From the NCBI GenBank assembly GCA_027627225.1, contig CM051026.1:7514915-7578914 (forward strand): a stretch of DNA of 64,000 nucleotides, in the 5' to 3' direction. How positions within the stretch are numbered: position 1 is the stretch's first letter; every line of letters begins with the position of its first letter. Below are positions 11,756 to 22,852 of this stretch, one piece after another. The DNA comes from Congeria kusceri (lineage: Eukaryota > Mollusca > Bivalvia > Myida > Dreissenidae). Under the pieces are notes generated by a model. That model made no database searches, was not told the origin of the DNA, and was given only the letters and a program-made list of their open reading frames with translations. The position numbers and the translations under genes were made by a program.

Positions 11756-13500
11756 AATGAATATTGAAGCATTGTCTAATGTGATGGCCTTGTTTCTTCA
11801 AACAATTGACAAAACCTAATTGACAAAACTATACATTTAATAATATAAACACAGGTCATCGATTACACATTTGCAGGCGCAGGAACATTTGTAGTACACA
11901 TTAAATCGATATGAATGTAATGTACCATTTTGAAAAGTAACATATTTCTAATTGTATTAAGAATATACGTAACATATATGTCCATATACATGGGGTGTTC
12001 CGAAAGAAAAAGACAAACATAAAACAAAACCATGCAGCAAAAAACATAACCACCATAGCACAATAAGTAAAATATAGTTTATAAAAATTGTATGTTGGTA
12101 TGTACACGTTGATTTCTATGTTCACCATATCTTCCAGTATGTCATGGCCAGGCTGGGGAGACCAAGCAAGAGGCTGTGGACACGATCCTCCCAATAACAG
12201 GCCGACTGTTCAACAGGCCTGGTAACTTAGTTTAGTGTTATAGAACTCAATGTTTGACTGCATTTACTGTCAGCATATGAACTTTATATGGCCTTGACAT
12301 ACATACAGAGTAACATCAAATGTAGACTTTTACGGGAAACAACACAGGTGGTCTCTTAACACAGTGTGCCTTCCTAAGGCAGATGGGCGTTTGTTCTATG
12401 TATGTTTTGTACGTTAATACACACACATGTTATTGTATAAAGGCAGAATAAATAAGTTGTAAAACATAAGTGTTGTCATAACTGAATAATTTTATTTTAC
12501 TATAGTACTATAATACAAAAGTACATTGTATTAAACGATAAAAAAGCATAACTGTACACAGATTGTATAATCTTCAAATGTCATATGATTCGGTCTTAGA
12601 AAAATCGGCAGTTGTTTCTGCCCCCCCCCCTCCAACTAAAAATGACGCTGTCCACATTATTTTCAGCAAATGAATAAACATGTGTTTGTTATTGTCATCA
12701 ATTTATGTTTATTAAATACAACTGATTTCAAACGTAAGAATTAAACTGTATGCCTTACACAATAATCATACATTCCAACGAAGTGTTAACTGCTGCACAA
12801 TTTAGTCAATACTAAACATTCTCCACCCGGCATATGTCAGACCATGTTTACACATATGTAATTGACGTCACAGCTGGTGCAATAACAATACGCTGCCCTA
12901 CTGTCCATTAATAAAATGCAGACAGAAAACACAGACAATTTAGGGTCAAGTAAACATAGGAATATGCAGACATTATAAGCGGATATAATGATAGATTCAT
13001 TAGTCTAGATTAACAGTCACACCCGCAATTGTGTATAGATTTACTCATGAACAAATTATCTATTAGTGGCTGACAAAGTGCCCGCTCATTTGTGGATTAA
13101 CACCTTTCACAGTGCATGCCAGAGTTGCTTAGCAATAGTGCTGCGGAACTGACACTCGGTCGCTTACTACACTGGGTAATTTTGGGACGACTCTTAATGG
13201 TCGCTGGTCACGGAATAGAGGTGGTCGCTAATTAAAGCCGTTTTGTTATAGAATTTGCATTGGGCGGAATTAGTAATGGTTGTTAAATGCAGGGAGTCGC
13301 TTAAAGTAGGTGGTCACTACCACAGGTTAGACTGTATGTGTGCAATAGAAACCTTTTGAAGTAGTGTGGTAAATGTTTCTGCTAACTGTATTTATGTCTG
13401 TTTAAAAACCTATACAGGCATGTTAGATCATGTTCAAATATCTACCTTCCAAAATCACCCTTCTGTTGCTTTACAAGTACAGGTGACCTGTTGAGTACTT
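11756..13500. other. AT-rich sequence, nothing recognised
   Basis: Contains a C run near 12621 and a two-exon-sized open frame on the minus strand at 11863-12194 with no protein-like pattern. Nothing supported. Confidence 0.45.
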
Positions 13501-13503
13501 ATA

Positions 13504-14079
13504 TTTTCAGCTCGCCTATTCACCTAATAGTTCGAGCTACACTACTCACCGGTTCCTCGGCGTCGGCATGATGCTCTGCTTAAGGTTTGCGTGCAACAAT
13601 TCCATATCTCTGTAACTACTACAGATATTCAATTGAAACTTCGCACATGTCTTCGGGTCATTAGGAGAAGTTACTGACCAAGGCCCATAACTCTTACCTG
13701 CAATTTAGTACATCATGCCCCATTTTGTACTTAGAAATTCAGGTTAAAGTTTGCGTGCAACAACTCTATATCTCTATAACTACTACAGATATTCATTTGA
13801 AACTGTACACGTCTTCAGGGTCATTATGTGAGGTCACTGACCAAGGCCCATAGCTCTCACCTGCAATTTAGTATAATTATCTCTATATCTGCTACAGATA
13901 ATCAATTAAAAGATCACACGTCTTCAGGGTCATTATATAAGGTCATTGACCAAGGCACATAACTGTGACCAGCATTTTAGGAGAATTATGCCTCTTTTTT
14001 TGTAGTGATAAAGGCCGATAACTCTGAAAAAGCGGTTGAATAGTCGAGTACGCTGTCCTGCGACAGCTCTTGGTAATAT
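13504..14079 (+). mobile_element. Helentron-like non-autonomous element, copy 1
   Basis: Left end CAGCTCGCCTATTCACC, then GGCGTCGGC, then about three units of 150-165 bp (GTTTGCGTGCAACAA, CTGTAACTACTACAGATATTC, CTTCGGGTCATTA, CTGACCAAGGCCCATA). The right end has GAATAGTCGAG (14038-14048), an imperfect inverse of the left end, followed at once by hairpin GCTGTC-CTGC-GACAGC (14052-14067) and TCTTGG. An inverted repeat lying just inside a 3' hairpin is the Helitron2/Helentron arrangement. Confidence 0.6.
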
Positions 14080-14400
14080 AAAGCTTGATGAAGTCTTCAC
14101 TTACAATTATTAACACAACATCCACATGATTGCCAATATTATTTAGTTGTTTATACACACATACCCGAACAGATGGGCCTGGCAGTGATGTACAGAGGTC
14201 AGCCAGGGAATAAACAGCTGGAAGGGAACTTGAGCCAGACACAGGACCTGTACCGACAGAAGTGACCATGGTTGCGATAGTTATCAAGTTGAGGATTGCA
14301 ACCCGAGGTCTTGTCAAGGTAAGATGACATGGAGATCAACAACAACAGTCGCTAAAGCAGTGACACGCTGCCTAAATGTAGTGTGGTTGCACCCAACAGA

Positions 14401-14765
14401 TTTTTAGCTCACCTGATCTCGAACTGAGAGATATTGTGGTCAGTCATCCTCCGGCGTCTGTTGTTAATTAAGAAATAATTTTGCATTTAGAGTCGTTTAT
14501 CGGCTAATAAACAGCGATTTCGTGTTCTGATGCGTATGAATTAAACCACAAGGCTGTTAGTGTTTATTTAGCCGATTAACAACGATAATGCAAAAATTAT
14601 TCCAATTGTAACATGACCTAGCACAATTTTTTTTGCAGTTACAATGCAATCTATATTTTACAGTTTCTAAACTAATTTTGGGTTGTTTATTGGTAGTTTA
14701 ACAATGGTGAATTTTTTTCTTTGTCTATAGAAAAATTCTGCATGTTACGTGTTAGAATTGTCATT
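14401..14765 (+). mobile_element. Helentron-like 5' stub followed by foldback element E, copy 2
   Basis: TTTTTAGCTCACC at 14401 begins a Helentron-like end that is cut after about 60 bp. From 14468 foldback element E follows: TTAAGAAATAATTTT, GTTTATCGGCTAATAAACAG, the TCTGATGCGTATGAATTAAA hairpin arm, then GTTGTTTATTGGTAGTTTAA and CTTTGTCTATAGAAAAATTC. The second hairpin arm is partly deleted compared with copy 1. Confidence 0.6.
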
Positions 14766-15350
14766 TATTGTGAACATTTTGCTTTAAACTTGTTCTCTGA
14801 AACACTATAAGGAAGTTTAAAAACTTGAAAAAAAAATGGGCATATATGTTCAGATTATTTCCAATAAAGTTGATCTTTACAGAAAAACTGTAAAAAGGTA
14901 AATATAAACAAATATTTTTAAAGCAGTTGCTGCCTCACTTTGTATTCGAAGTTTGATTGTGAGTCTTCACATAATCAGTTGGAACCCACATTTGATACTG
15001 ACAGTGTGTCCTTAATGTGGGTCAGACAATTAAAGTGTTTTAGGACAGGAGTTGTCTCCCTTTGGTTTTAATTATTGGAGGTGGCATCATATTACAAGAA
15101 TTAGGCAGGGAAATTGTTTTAAAAATGACTAAAGAGAAAAAGATCAAATCAGTTTGCTATTTCGGCAAAAGAAAATGACAACTGTGATAAAATAGTCAGT
15201 GTGGTAAATCTCTTAAATAATAAACACTCTATAGACATTGATCAGTACACGTTTAAACCAACTGCATTTGGTCTGTGTGATAAAAACTTGTTCAATGTAA
15301 CCTGATATTCAGCTACAAACCTTTGTCACAGTGCAATATTTAAATTAATC
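14766..15350. other. Upstream flank of the TRIM-like gene
   Basis: AT-rich, without a coding signal or recognised repeat. It may hold distal promoter sequence for the gene starting at 15613. No TATA box or initiator is convincing. Confidence 0.4.
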
Positions 15351-15353
15351 CAA

Positions 15354-15380
15354 TACTCACGTGACCTAATACTCACGTGA
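15354..15380 (+). promoter_or_regulatory. Two tandem TCACGTGAC E-boxes upstream of the TRIM-like gene
   Basis: CACGTG at 15358-15363 and 15374-15379 lie in a 16-bp direct repeat (TAATACTCACGTGAC), about 235-255 bp before the start codon. TCACGTGAC is the core bound by bHLH-zip factors of the USF/MITF/TFEB/MAX type. The motif is seen; its use is inferred. It could also lie in an unrecognised 5' UTR intron, because TTTAAACAG at 15532-15540 is a possible acceptor. Confidence 0.4.
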
Positions 15381-15612
15381 CAGTTTACGTAGTTACACTG
15401 TTTACTGGTACATGTATCAGACCACTGAGCGTCATTTGAAGGTTATCTTGGATTCTGTTCAGTTGGAAGTTTTTATTGCTTGACTATAATTGCCACTACA
15501 TTTAATGTGTGATTTCTGGAATATTTATTTATTTAAACAGAGATACTATGACATTAATATTTCAATTTGATTTAAGTTGTCAAGTTTTGTTTGCTGAAAG
15601 TCAATAAGCAAA

Positions 15613-15947
15613 ATGGCGACATTTTCTATGTCTACTGTTGCTAAAGGGTCAGAAGAATTTAAAGATTTTTGTTGTTCAGCCTGCGAAGAGCAGTCTATTG
15701 AAGCACTTGCAGAATTTTACTGTGAAACATGTTCAAAGTTTTACTGTGGAAAATGTAGTCATCATCATGGTCAGTTGTTTAAAAAACATTCCCTTTATGG
15801 AAGGGGAGATATGAACAAATGGCCTGTTTCAAAGAAGGTGGAGGATTTTCTGTTGAAATGCGAAGTTCACAGAGAGAAAAAATTGAAAATGTTCTGTGAA
15901 GATCATGGACAGCTGTGCTGCTCAAACTGTATTCTACTTAGTCACAG
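15613..15947 (+). CDS. TRIM-like gene, coding exon 1 (B-boxes)
   Basis: Encodes residues 1-111 plus two bases of codon 112. The start ATG has A at -3 and G at +4. The donor is CACAG|GTATCT at 15947/15948; reading past it gives only 13 further codons before a stop, so the splice is needed to finish B-box2. Joining to exon 2 gives SHRQCTKV, the usual end of a B-box2. Confidence 0.88.
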
Positions 15948-18900
15948 GTATCTTATGACATTTTTGTTAAAATTATTGTTAAGATAACAATAATCTTTTT
16001 TATTAGACAATTTACTTTTTAAACTAACCTGATTTAGTCTGTTTATTAATATAAACAAGAATTAAGTTGAGGACAATAACATAACTTTTGGCTTGAGAAC
16101 CCCATATACTTATATATAACAGAAATGGTGCAGTTTTAAACTTCTGTTTTTACCTGGATACCAATGTTTAACAGGTAAACTGACTAAAGGAATGTTAATA
16201 TTTTATAAGATAAATACGTATCAAGGTTAGGACAGTTTGAGATTCACTTCAATACCACTCTTCTTGATATCAGTTACAGATCGAGGGTTGAGCGTGAAAC
16301 TATTGTATCTGATATATAAATGTTAAACTACTAAAATACAGTCATGCCCAATCTTTGAAATTCCATTATTGCCTTTTCTTAACTATTTTGCAAACACGGT
16401 AACCTTTATTCCATGTTGGCATATTTATTTTAAGCTAAACTGGCTGAAGGCCAGCGAGCTTATGCCATCGCGGTTCGTCCATTGTGTGTGTGTGCGTGCG
16501 TCCGTAGGTTTTTCTTTTCAACGACATCTCCTCCAAAACCAGTTGGCTAACTTGGCTGAAACTTCACACAAATGTTTCTTGGATTGTCCTCTATCAAAGT
16601 CACTCCAATTGTTCCAGTCCGCTGCACAAAAATGGCCACCAGAGCGTTAAATAGAAAAATCTTTAAATGATATCTCGGCCTCAACCTCTGGGTGAATTTT
16701 CATATAATTTAGAGAAATGTTCCTTGGGTGGTCCTCTATCAAAATTTCTCGAATGTTGATGCTCAGTTGAAAAACAACATGGCCACCAGGGTGCGGGCCA
16801 TTTTTTCTTAAATGGCTGTATTGAAAATCTTGGCCGAAATTATTGGATGCATTTAGAAATAATTCATGCACTCTTCCTTGGGAGGTTCTCTACAAAGTTT
16901 CTCAAATAAGTAAGGTCTGTCGTAAAAACTACGGAGGCAGGGCATTTTTATGTTATATGTTTTTATTGAAAAATTTGAAAAACTTTGTCAGAAACCACTT
17001 GTTGGATTTCAAACTTCTTTGACAGAAATGTTCCTTGGTTGTTTTTCTACCAAAGTTGCTCAAATGGTTTAGGTCCTTAAAAAAATGGCCGCCAGGGGGC
17101 GGGCCATTTTTCCTAATAGGATTATGTTTAAAATTTTGAAGATCTTTATGTTAGAAACCACTGGTTGGCTTTTGAAGTAATTTTACAGAAATGTTCCTCA
17201 CGTAGTTCTCTACCAAAATTATTGATTTATTTTGATTTGTTAAAAAACTTGGCCGCCAGTGGTTGGCGCCTTTTTAGCTCAACTTTTCGAAGAAAAGGCA
17301 AGCTATTCTACTCGCGTCGGTGTCGGCATCCGAGCTAGGTTAAAGTTTTTTGGTAAGCTTGTTTCTCAGGAATGGCGTGAGGGATTTCATTAAAAATTAA
17401 AACATTCATTCCCTACATTGAAATGAACCTATAGGCCAAGTTTGGTAACACTAGTTAGAAATTTGTCAAAATTATGGGCCTTTTTACACAGAGAAATTTT
17501 ACATATAAGCTATATGGACAGGTTAAAGTTTTTTGGTAAGCTTGTTTCTCAGGAATGGCTTGAGGGTTTCATTAAAAGTTAAAACATTTATTCCCTACAT
17601 TAAAATGAACCTATAGGCCAAGTTTGGTAACACTAGTTAGAAATTTGTCAAAATTATGGGCCTTTTTACACAGAGAAATTTTACATATAAGCTATATGGA
17701 CAGGTTAAAGTTTTTCGGTAAGCTGGTTTCTCAACTTTTTGTTTCCGCTCCCTAACTTGAGAACAGATTGAGCTATTGTAATGAAACTTCAAACATAGAT
17801 ATCTTATAGCGAGACCTCACTTGGGATTACATATGGGGTGGGTGGGGTCAAGGTCAAGGTCACTTTTACTAAAAATAGAATAAACAGTTTCCGCTCAATA
17901 ACTTGAGAACGCACTGAGATATTTTAATAAAACTTAATACATACATACCTTATATCGAGACCTCACTTGCGATTGCGTTTAGGGTCAATGGTCAAGGTCA
18001 CTGTTACTAAAATAGATAAACGGTTTCCGCTCAATAACGAGAACGCATTGAGACATTTTTATGAAACTTTATACATAGATACTTCATATCGAGACCTTGC
18101 TTGGAATTGCATATGGGGTGGGTGGGGTCAAGGTCACTGGTACTTAAAATAGACAAATGTTAACCGCTCAATAACTTGAGTCGGGGACAGGCTAATCCGG
18201 GATGGCTCTGTAAGCTTGTATGGTATTTTCTTTTTCAAGGAAGTCTCTTCTAAATATAAATCCACTATAGGCAGAAAGTGCCATCCCCGGAATCTGCACA
18301 GGCTGATCCGGGATGACACTACGCACATGCATTAAGCCTGCTTTTCCCACGATATGCCACATATTGTTTCGAAATGGCCAATCTAAACCATCCATCTCAT
18401 ATGCTTTGAACTTAAAATATGTATAACAGTATTTTTTTTAAATATTTAACAAAAAATTGCCAAATTATTTTAAGCATTTTATTATAATATACTATATTTT
18501 GTTTCAGACAGTGCACCAAAGTGACGCTTGTATCTGAGTGTGTTAAAACCCAGTCAACTGACCTGCAGCAGTTTGCAGTGAAGCTTCAAACAATTCAGGA
18601 ACAAATGAACAATCTTCAAACAAATTGGGAGACCAGCATTAAGTCACTGCAGGGTTCATATGATGAACAATTACACAAAATACAAGAAACACGCAGAAAA
18701 GTAAATGACACTTTAGACAATATTGAAAAAATCACTTTAAAGGAAATGAAAAATACACTCACAAACCTGCAAGCTTCTCTCAAGACTGATGTGAACAACT
18801 GCAGAAGGCTTCGTGACGACTTGAAAATACTGCATGAAGCCATACAGGACATAAGTGATATGAGCATGAAAGAACTCTCCTTTATAGCGAGCAAGAAATG

Positions 18901-20834
18901 TAGTGACAAAATACAACAGTCAGAAACATATTTGAAGGAGAACTCTGTTCAGGTTAAAAGTTCACTAACATTCCAGCCTAACAGTGACATTGAGCAGTAC
19001 TTGTCCAAACTGTCAGGTCTGGGGAGGATCGTACACAGTACCCAGCCATTGACAGTGCAGGGAAACCCAGACCAAGTATTGACTGTTAAAGGAAAGTCAG
19101 AGTATAATGTGCGCATACCGAGTGATTCATCACCATGCTATATCAGTGGCATATGTGTTCTCCCTGATGGCCAGATTCTTGTTGTAGACAGCAGGAATAA
19201 GAAATTAAAGCTGCTGGACCAGCAGTACAGGGTGCTTACTCATTGTGATGTGTCAACTGATCCATGGGACATATGTCATATAACACACAGTGAAGTTGCT
19301 GTTACTGTGAATGATGATAACACACATGAGATCCAGTTTATCTCTGTCAACAATGGGCAGCTGGTGAAGGGCAGGAAGCTTCAGTTACAACATCGCTGTA
19401 TAGGTATCGCCCACCACCAGGGGGAGCTGTATGTCACTGATTGTACTGCACTGTACAAGTACACGCTGAGTGGGAAACTGGTCAGCAAGCTGTATGAGGA
19501 TACATCAGATAGTTATACAGGTTAGAATCATGGCGGGTTCATCCGGATATTATTAGCAATATGTATCATAAAGTAATTGTAAGACTGCATAGTTGTAGAA
19601 TGTACGTGTGTCAGTTTAAGTTTACAATAGCAGTTAAGAATGATTTTCAATACTATTGATTTATATATATGAGTAATAATGTACTTTGACTGTCACTACA
19701 TGGCATGTCTATAAATAGACAGTGAGTGCAAATCAATGACACACCTTGTGACCTGCTGTTTATATTTTGTGGTTTTCAAGTAAATATACGTGCATTATTG
19801 TTTCATAATTCATCGTGTTTTCAAACGTTATATGAAGTAAATAAACTTTAAATTGTTGTAGTTGAAATTTGTTAAATTAATATATTTGTATTTGTAAAAT
19901 TGTTTATAGGACAACTGGCTTTTGTTACTTGTGTAGAAGAACAAGAGTGAAAAGTTTTATTTAAGGTTGTTTTGAAACATATTTCCTGTTGTAAAAGCTT
20001 AACTTCTGTTATTGTAATGTACGTGTACATGTTATAAATATGTCAGCCTGTGTCAACTATAGAATAACACAGATGTCAGTAATCATGTATACATGTATAG
20101 AAAATCTATTAATACTGCATATGCCATAGTTGCATCAGCTGATACATTCATGTATACATGTATAGGAAATCTGTTATTACTGCATATAGTTACGCATTCA
20201 TGCGTACACGTTCACTGTACCGTGTAATCGTTTCCATCTGTGTAATTGTGGTAGACTTCAATTCTAACTCACCAGTCAACGTGTAAAACTTTTAGGCAGT
20301 AAACTGATACAGAACCTTCCTGTCACACTGAAATATTTATTATTATTGGATTTTATGCAGACCTTTAAGACGCGTAATTGTCTGTTTAAAACGCATTAAT
20401 AATACCATCGTCACTGCAGTTTGTGTATTAACATTATTAAACATTTAAAGTAATTTAATATCTTGATGTGACTCTGTTTTGCAGTATACCAGTGTGCTGT
20501 GAGTCCCACTGGGGATCGTATATACATCACCCACTACTCCCAGCACAAGCTCCTCACCCTGGCCAGGGATGGGTCGGTACTCTCTACATTGGAGGACCCT
20601 GAACTACGAGGCCCAGAGGCTGTACATGTGACACCTGCAGGCCAGGTGTTGGTCTGTGGAGTGGGGTCCGACTCTATCATACAAGTGGACAGGGAGGGCA
20701 GGAAGAAGCTGGCCACTCTGGCTACATGCAGGGATGGTATGAGGGGCCCACAGTCAGTCTGCTACAACAGGCACACAGCCTCCATCATTGTGGGACTATA
20801 TGACAACAACATCCCGGTGTTCAAACTGCAATAG
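15613..20834 (+). CDS. B-box / coiled-coil / NHL-like beta-propeller protein (TRIM-like), three coding exons
   Basis: Joined exons 15613-15947, 18508-19520 and 20485-20834 give 565 residues and a TAG stop. Both introns are GT-AG and the reading frame is kept across each (phase 2, then phase 1). Residues 21-59 form a B-box1-like zinc module (C21, C24, C37, C40, C45, C48, H52, H59); residues 83-111 form B-box2 (C83, H86, C95, H98, C103, C106, H111). Residues about 117-280 are a long amphipathic coiled coil. From about 310 to the end there are repeated blades such as GICVLPDGQILVVDSRNKK and AVSPTGDRIYITHY, typical of NHL/TRIM2-TRIM71-like propellers. There is no N-terminal RING, so ubiquitin-ligase activity of its own is not expected; such RING-less members are abundant in bivalves. 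Start context AAAATGG is good. Cytosolic scaffold or immune role is family inference only. Confidence 0.88.
16440..17270 (+). repeat. Tandem-core dispersed repeat in intron 1 (GGCCGCCAG family)
   Basis: Begins with CCAGCGAGCTTATGCCATCG and a GTGTGTGTGCGTGCGTCCGT tract, then about five units near 150 bp. Each has a form of AGAAATGTTCCTTGG, TCTCTACCAAAGTT and AAAATGGCCGCCAGGG (near 16633, 16780, 16925, 17087 and 17250). Stops in all frames; the 16369-16650 frame is chance. Confidence 0.65.
17271..18176 (+). repeat. Helentron-like 5' end with two kinds of tandem unit
   Basis: TTTTTAGCTCAACTTTTCGAAGAAAAGG starts the element in two parts of that consensus, followed by GCGTCGGTGTCGGC. Then come two nearly identical units of about 181 bp (17339-17519, 17520-17700; GGTTAAAGTTTTTTGGTAAG, CCTATAGGCCAAGTTTGG). 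From about 17740 there are roughly three units of about 125-130 bp with TTTCCGCTCAATAACTTGAG and GGTCAAGGTCACT. The 3' hairpin end is missing. Confidence 0.6.
18177..18400. repeat. Dispersed repeat with CTGCACAGGCTGATCCGG motif
   Basis: GACAGGCTAATCCGGGATGGC at the left and CTGCACAGGCTGATCCGGGA further on, then GACACTACGCACATGCATTA and AGCCTGCTTTTCCCACGATA. This matches my memory of a common heterodont bivalve repeat, but I could not check it. Two near-identical GGCTRATCCGGGATG blocks 120 bp apart suggest an internal duplication. Confidence 0.5.
18508..19520 (+). CDS. TRIM-like gene, coding exon 2 (coiled coil and first propeller blades)
   Basis: Acceptor TTTTGTTTCAG|ACAG at 18507/18508; donor ATACAG|GTTAGA at 19520/19521. 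Encodes the end of B-box2 (RQCTKV), the helical region with heptad-like Leu/Ile spacing, and the first half of the propeller (PDGQILVVDSRNKKLKLLD, HHQGELYVTD). Leaves one base for codon 450. Confidence 0.88.
19521..20484 (+). other. Intron 2 of the TRIM-like gene
   Basis: 964 bp, GTTAGA to TGTTTTGCAG. Includes a 66-bp tandem duplication (about 20085-20200) centred on the palindrome CATGTATACATG with AAATCTRTTAWTACTGCATA. Otherwise AT-rich. Confidence 0.8.
20485..20834 (+). CDS. TRIM-like gene, coding exon 3 (C-terminal propeller blades)
   Basis: Acceptor CTGTTTTGCAG|TATACC. The join reads VYQCAVSPTGDRIYITHY and continues through PAGQVLVCGVGSDSIIQVD to PVFKLQ and TAG 20832-20834. GC content is clearly above the flanks, as in exon 2. 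This is the last coding exon; no splice donor precedes the stop. Confidence 0.88.
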
Positions 20835-21690
20835 ATTACTTGTACATGTATCAGACATTTGTATAATAACAAATATGGTTATCTTAAAATGAGTTTGTAA
20901 GTTAGAAATGATTTATTGTGTACTGTGTTATATTTCTGTGTAATATACTTTTATCATAATTATGACGGTATGACTTTGGAACCAATAGTCTGTGTTATTT
21001 GTATCAAATAAGTGTTTTTGCATTTGTCCTTAACTTAACGAGTTATATATGATGTATGTTAAAGGACAAATACCTGGGACAATTTTAATTTAGGAGTCAA
21101 TGTGTGTACACAAATATACATGTACAATGTACATGACAATTGCTATTTTTAGACTGTCATTTGTACACATATTTGAGAAATGTATTTCATCAATTACTTG
21201 AAAACATGACACTGTAATGTTATATAAATACTTGTTTTTGAAATATGAAGGATTTATTGTAATTATCTGCATTGAAAAGACATTGATGATTGGTGTGTTG
21301 TTTAGTTTAATCATATAAAAAGAAAACATGATGTTAAATTGGTTAATTGTATTTAGTTTTATACTGATGATGATTTAACATCGTTTATTATAACATTGAC
21401 ACTTGTGCTGGAAGTTAAGTGAAAACAATCAGACATAAATGACTTACCTGCTCGTAGTGTTGGATGCATATGCATGTTCTGTTCTGTGTAAGTGATGTAT
21501 GTTAATCTTCAGACAATGGAGACAATTAAGATATATAATTATTTTTCATGTACTTAAACATTTATTGAAAATGCATTGATGACGTAATTAAACATATGTG
21601 ATGATTGTTCTACTGTTTTTTATGTAGCATGTTATAACAACAAACTTTATATTGTGCGTGTGAATAAAATTTTGATTCTTTCACCTTTGT
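20835..21690 (+). other. 3' UTR of the TRIM-like gene with polyadenylation signal
   Basis: AT-rich, no other gene signal. The first good AATAAA in the region that has a downstream U/GU-rich stretch is at 21663-21668, followed by TTTTGATTCTTTCACCTTTG. That implies a 3' UTR of about 840 bases. Inference from motifs only. Confidence 0.5.
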
Positions 21691-22435
21691 CTTTGATGTC
21701 TTTTATAAACATTGAACTAACTGTTTATATTATTTAAACTTGTAAGTGATTACTGCGATATTGTTCAGTGACGAGGTGTTGATATGCAGATAATTATTAC
21801 ATTAATTAACATTAACTGTTAAAATAGCATATACAAATAACAATTTAGCCCGTAAAGTATGGAAGAAAAGGTAGATACCTTAATTGAAGGTATTAAGAAA
21901 CTTCGATGCTCATGCACAAATTCGCCTCATGAACAAAAAACAGTTCTTTTGTTACGTCCCTTTGTCCGTCATTATAAAGCCTGTTGAAATATAACTGTAT
22001 ACTTATTAAGGTAATTTTACTGTCAGTCAGTAATGGAACAGGGTAAACTTTTCTCTGCAATTCGTATGCATAAATCAAAAACGTCATGATCAGTGTTTCT
22101 CTGATTAATTTAAAGGCACTTACAAGGTCTACAAAGTAACACTTGTCATCAGGAACATTCCTGCCAAGTTAGATTTAAAGGCGCCAAGCGGTTTCAGAGA
22201 AGTTGTAAAGTAAATGGTTGACGACGACGACAGATGATATTAATATGTAAGTCCACTCTTCTGAGTCAGAAGCTATACCCCATCTTGATTTTCGGTACTA
22301 ATTCACTTGTTTATCGCCGCATACTAAAACAGTTTCACATAGCATCATACCCTTTCTAAAACTAAGAAACATAATAATTCATGAAATGTACTTAATCTGA
22401 AATGAGCATATAAGAGTTAGGTCTAGAATAAACCA
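21691..22435. other. AT-rich intergenic sequence, nothing recognised
   Basis: No supported gene or repeat. TTAAAGGCAC at 22112 recalls the start of the TTAAAGGGAC elements but is not followed by their sequence. Confidence 0.4.
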
Positions 22436-22463
22436 AAGTCATAGACACTAGGACTCATAGCCG

Positions 22464-22500
22464 GTCTATTCTAGTCCTCGATGTGTCGAGGATTGTTCTA
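22464..22500. repeat. Short perfect hairpin TCCTCGA-TGTG-TCGAGGA
   Basis: TCCTCGATGTGTCGAGGA is flanked by CTAG and CTAG-like arms (TATTCTAG before, TTGTTCTAGA after). Could fold in DNA or RNA. No known function assigned. Confidence 0.5.
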
Positions 22501-22563
22501 GACACGGGCCATCATCTTGCAGGATCAAATGTTTCAGTCACCTGCATGTGGCTTATTTAAACA

Positions 22564-22617
22564 TTCTCGAGTCTGTTTCTTGGGTAGAACTAGTACTAAG
22601 TGTGAAAGATTCACTAC
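22564..22617 (-). mobile_element. 3' fragment of the Arg-type SINE
   Basis: On the minus strand it reads ACTTAGTACTAGTTCTACCC and AAGAAACAGACTCGAGAATG, matching the body of the SINE at 42591-42726. The tRNA head is absent. Confidence 0.5.
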
Positions 22618-22734
22618 ATTACTGTACATTCAATTGATAATTTAAAGCGGATTGGAATATGCTTAGGTTTTTGTCATGTGTGTAATGTCTTAATTAGATG
22701 GAGAGACCTGAAATGTGTGGACTGACACCTGCAT

Positions 22735-22852
22735 ATGCTCATAGAAACGAGCATCATGATCGTTAGACTGAGCATCATGCTCTTCGTTCAGCCTTGTACT
22801 ATTTAGCATGATGCTCGACCTAAAGAGCATGATGCTCGGTTTTAACACATAC
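22735..22852. repeat. Cluster of GAGCATCATGCTC inverted repeats
   Basis: GAGCATCATGATC, GAGCATCATGCTC, GCATGATGCTC and GAGCATGATGCTC occur within about 100 bp, two in each orientation, so the two halves can pair into a long stem. Not part of any repeat family I recognise in the window. Confidence 0.6.

Larger units (their letters stand above)
15948..18507 (+). other. Intron 1 of the TRIM-like gene, mostly repeats
   Basis: 2,560 bp from GTATCT to TTTTGTTTCAG. About 1.9 kb of it (16440-18400) is dispersed tandem-core repeats listed separately. The remaining ends are AT-rich and unremarkable. Confidence 0.8.

Noticed and set aside
13943..14317. 124-codon minus-strand frame
   Set aside because: It runs across the end of a Helentron-like repeat and unique DNA; the composition is not convincing and no domain is visible.
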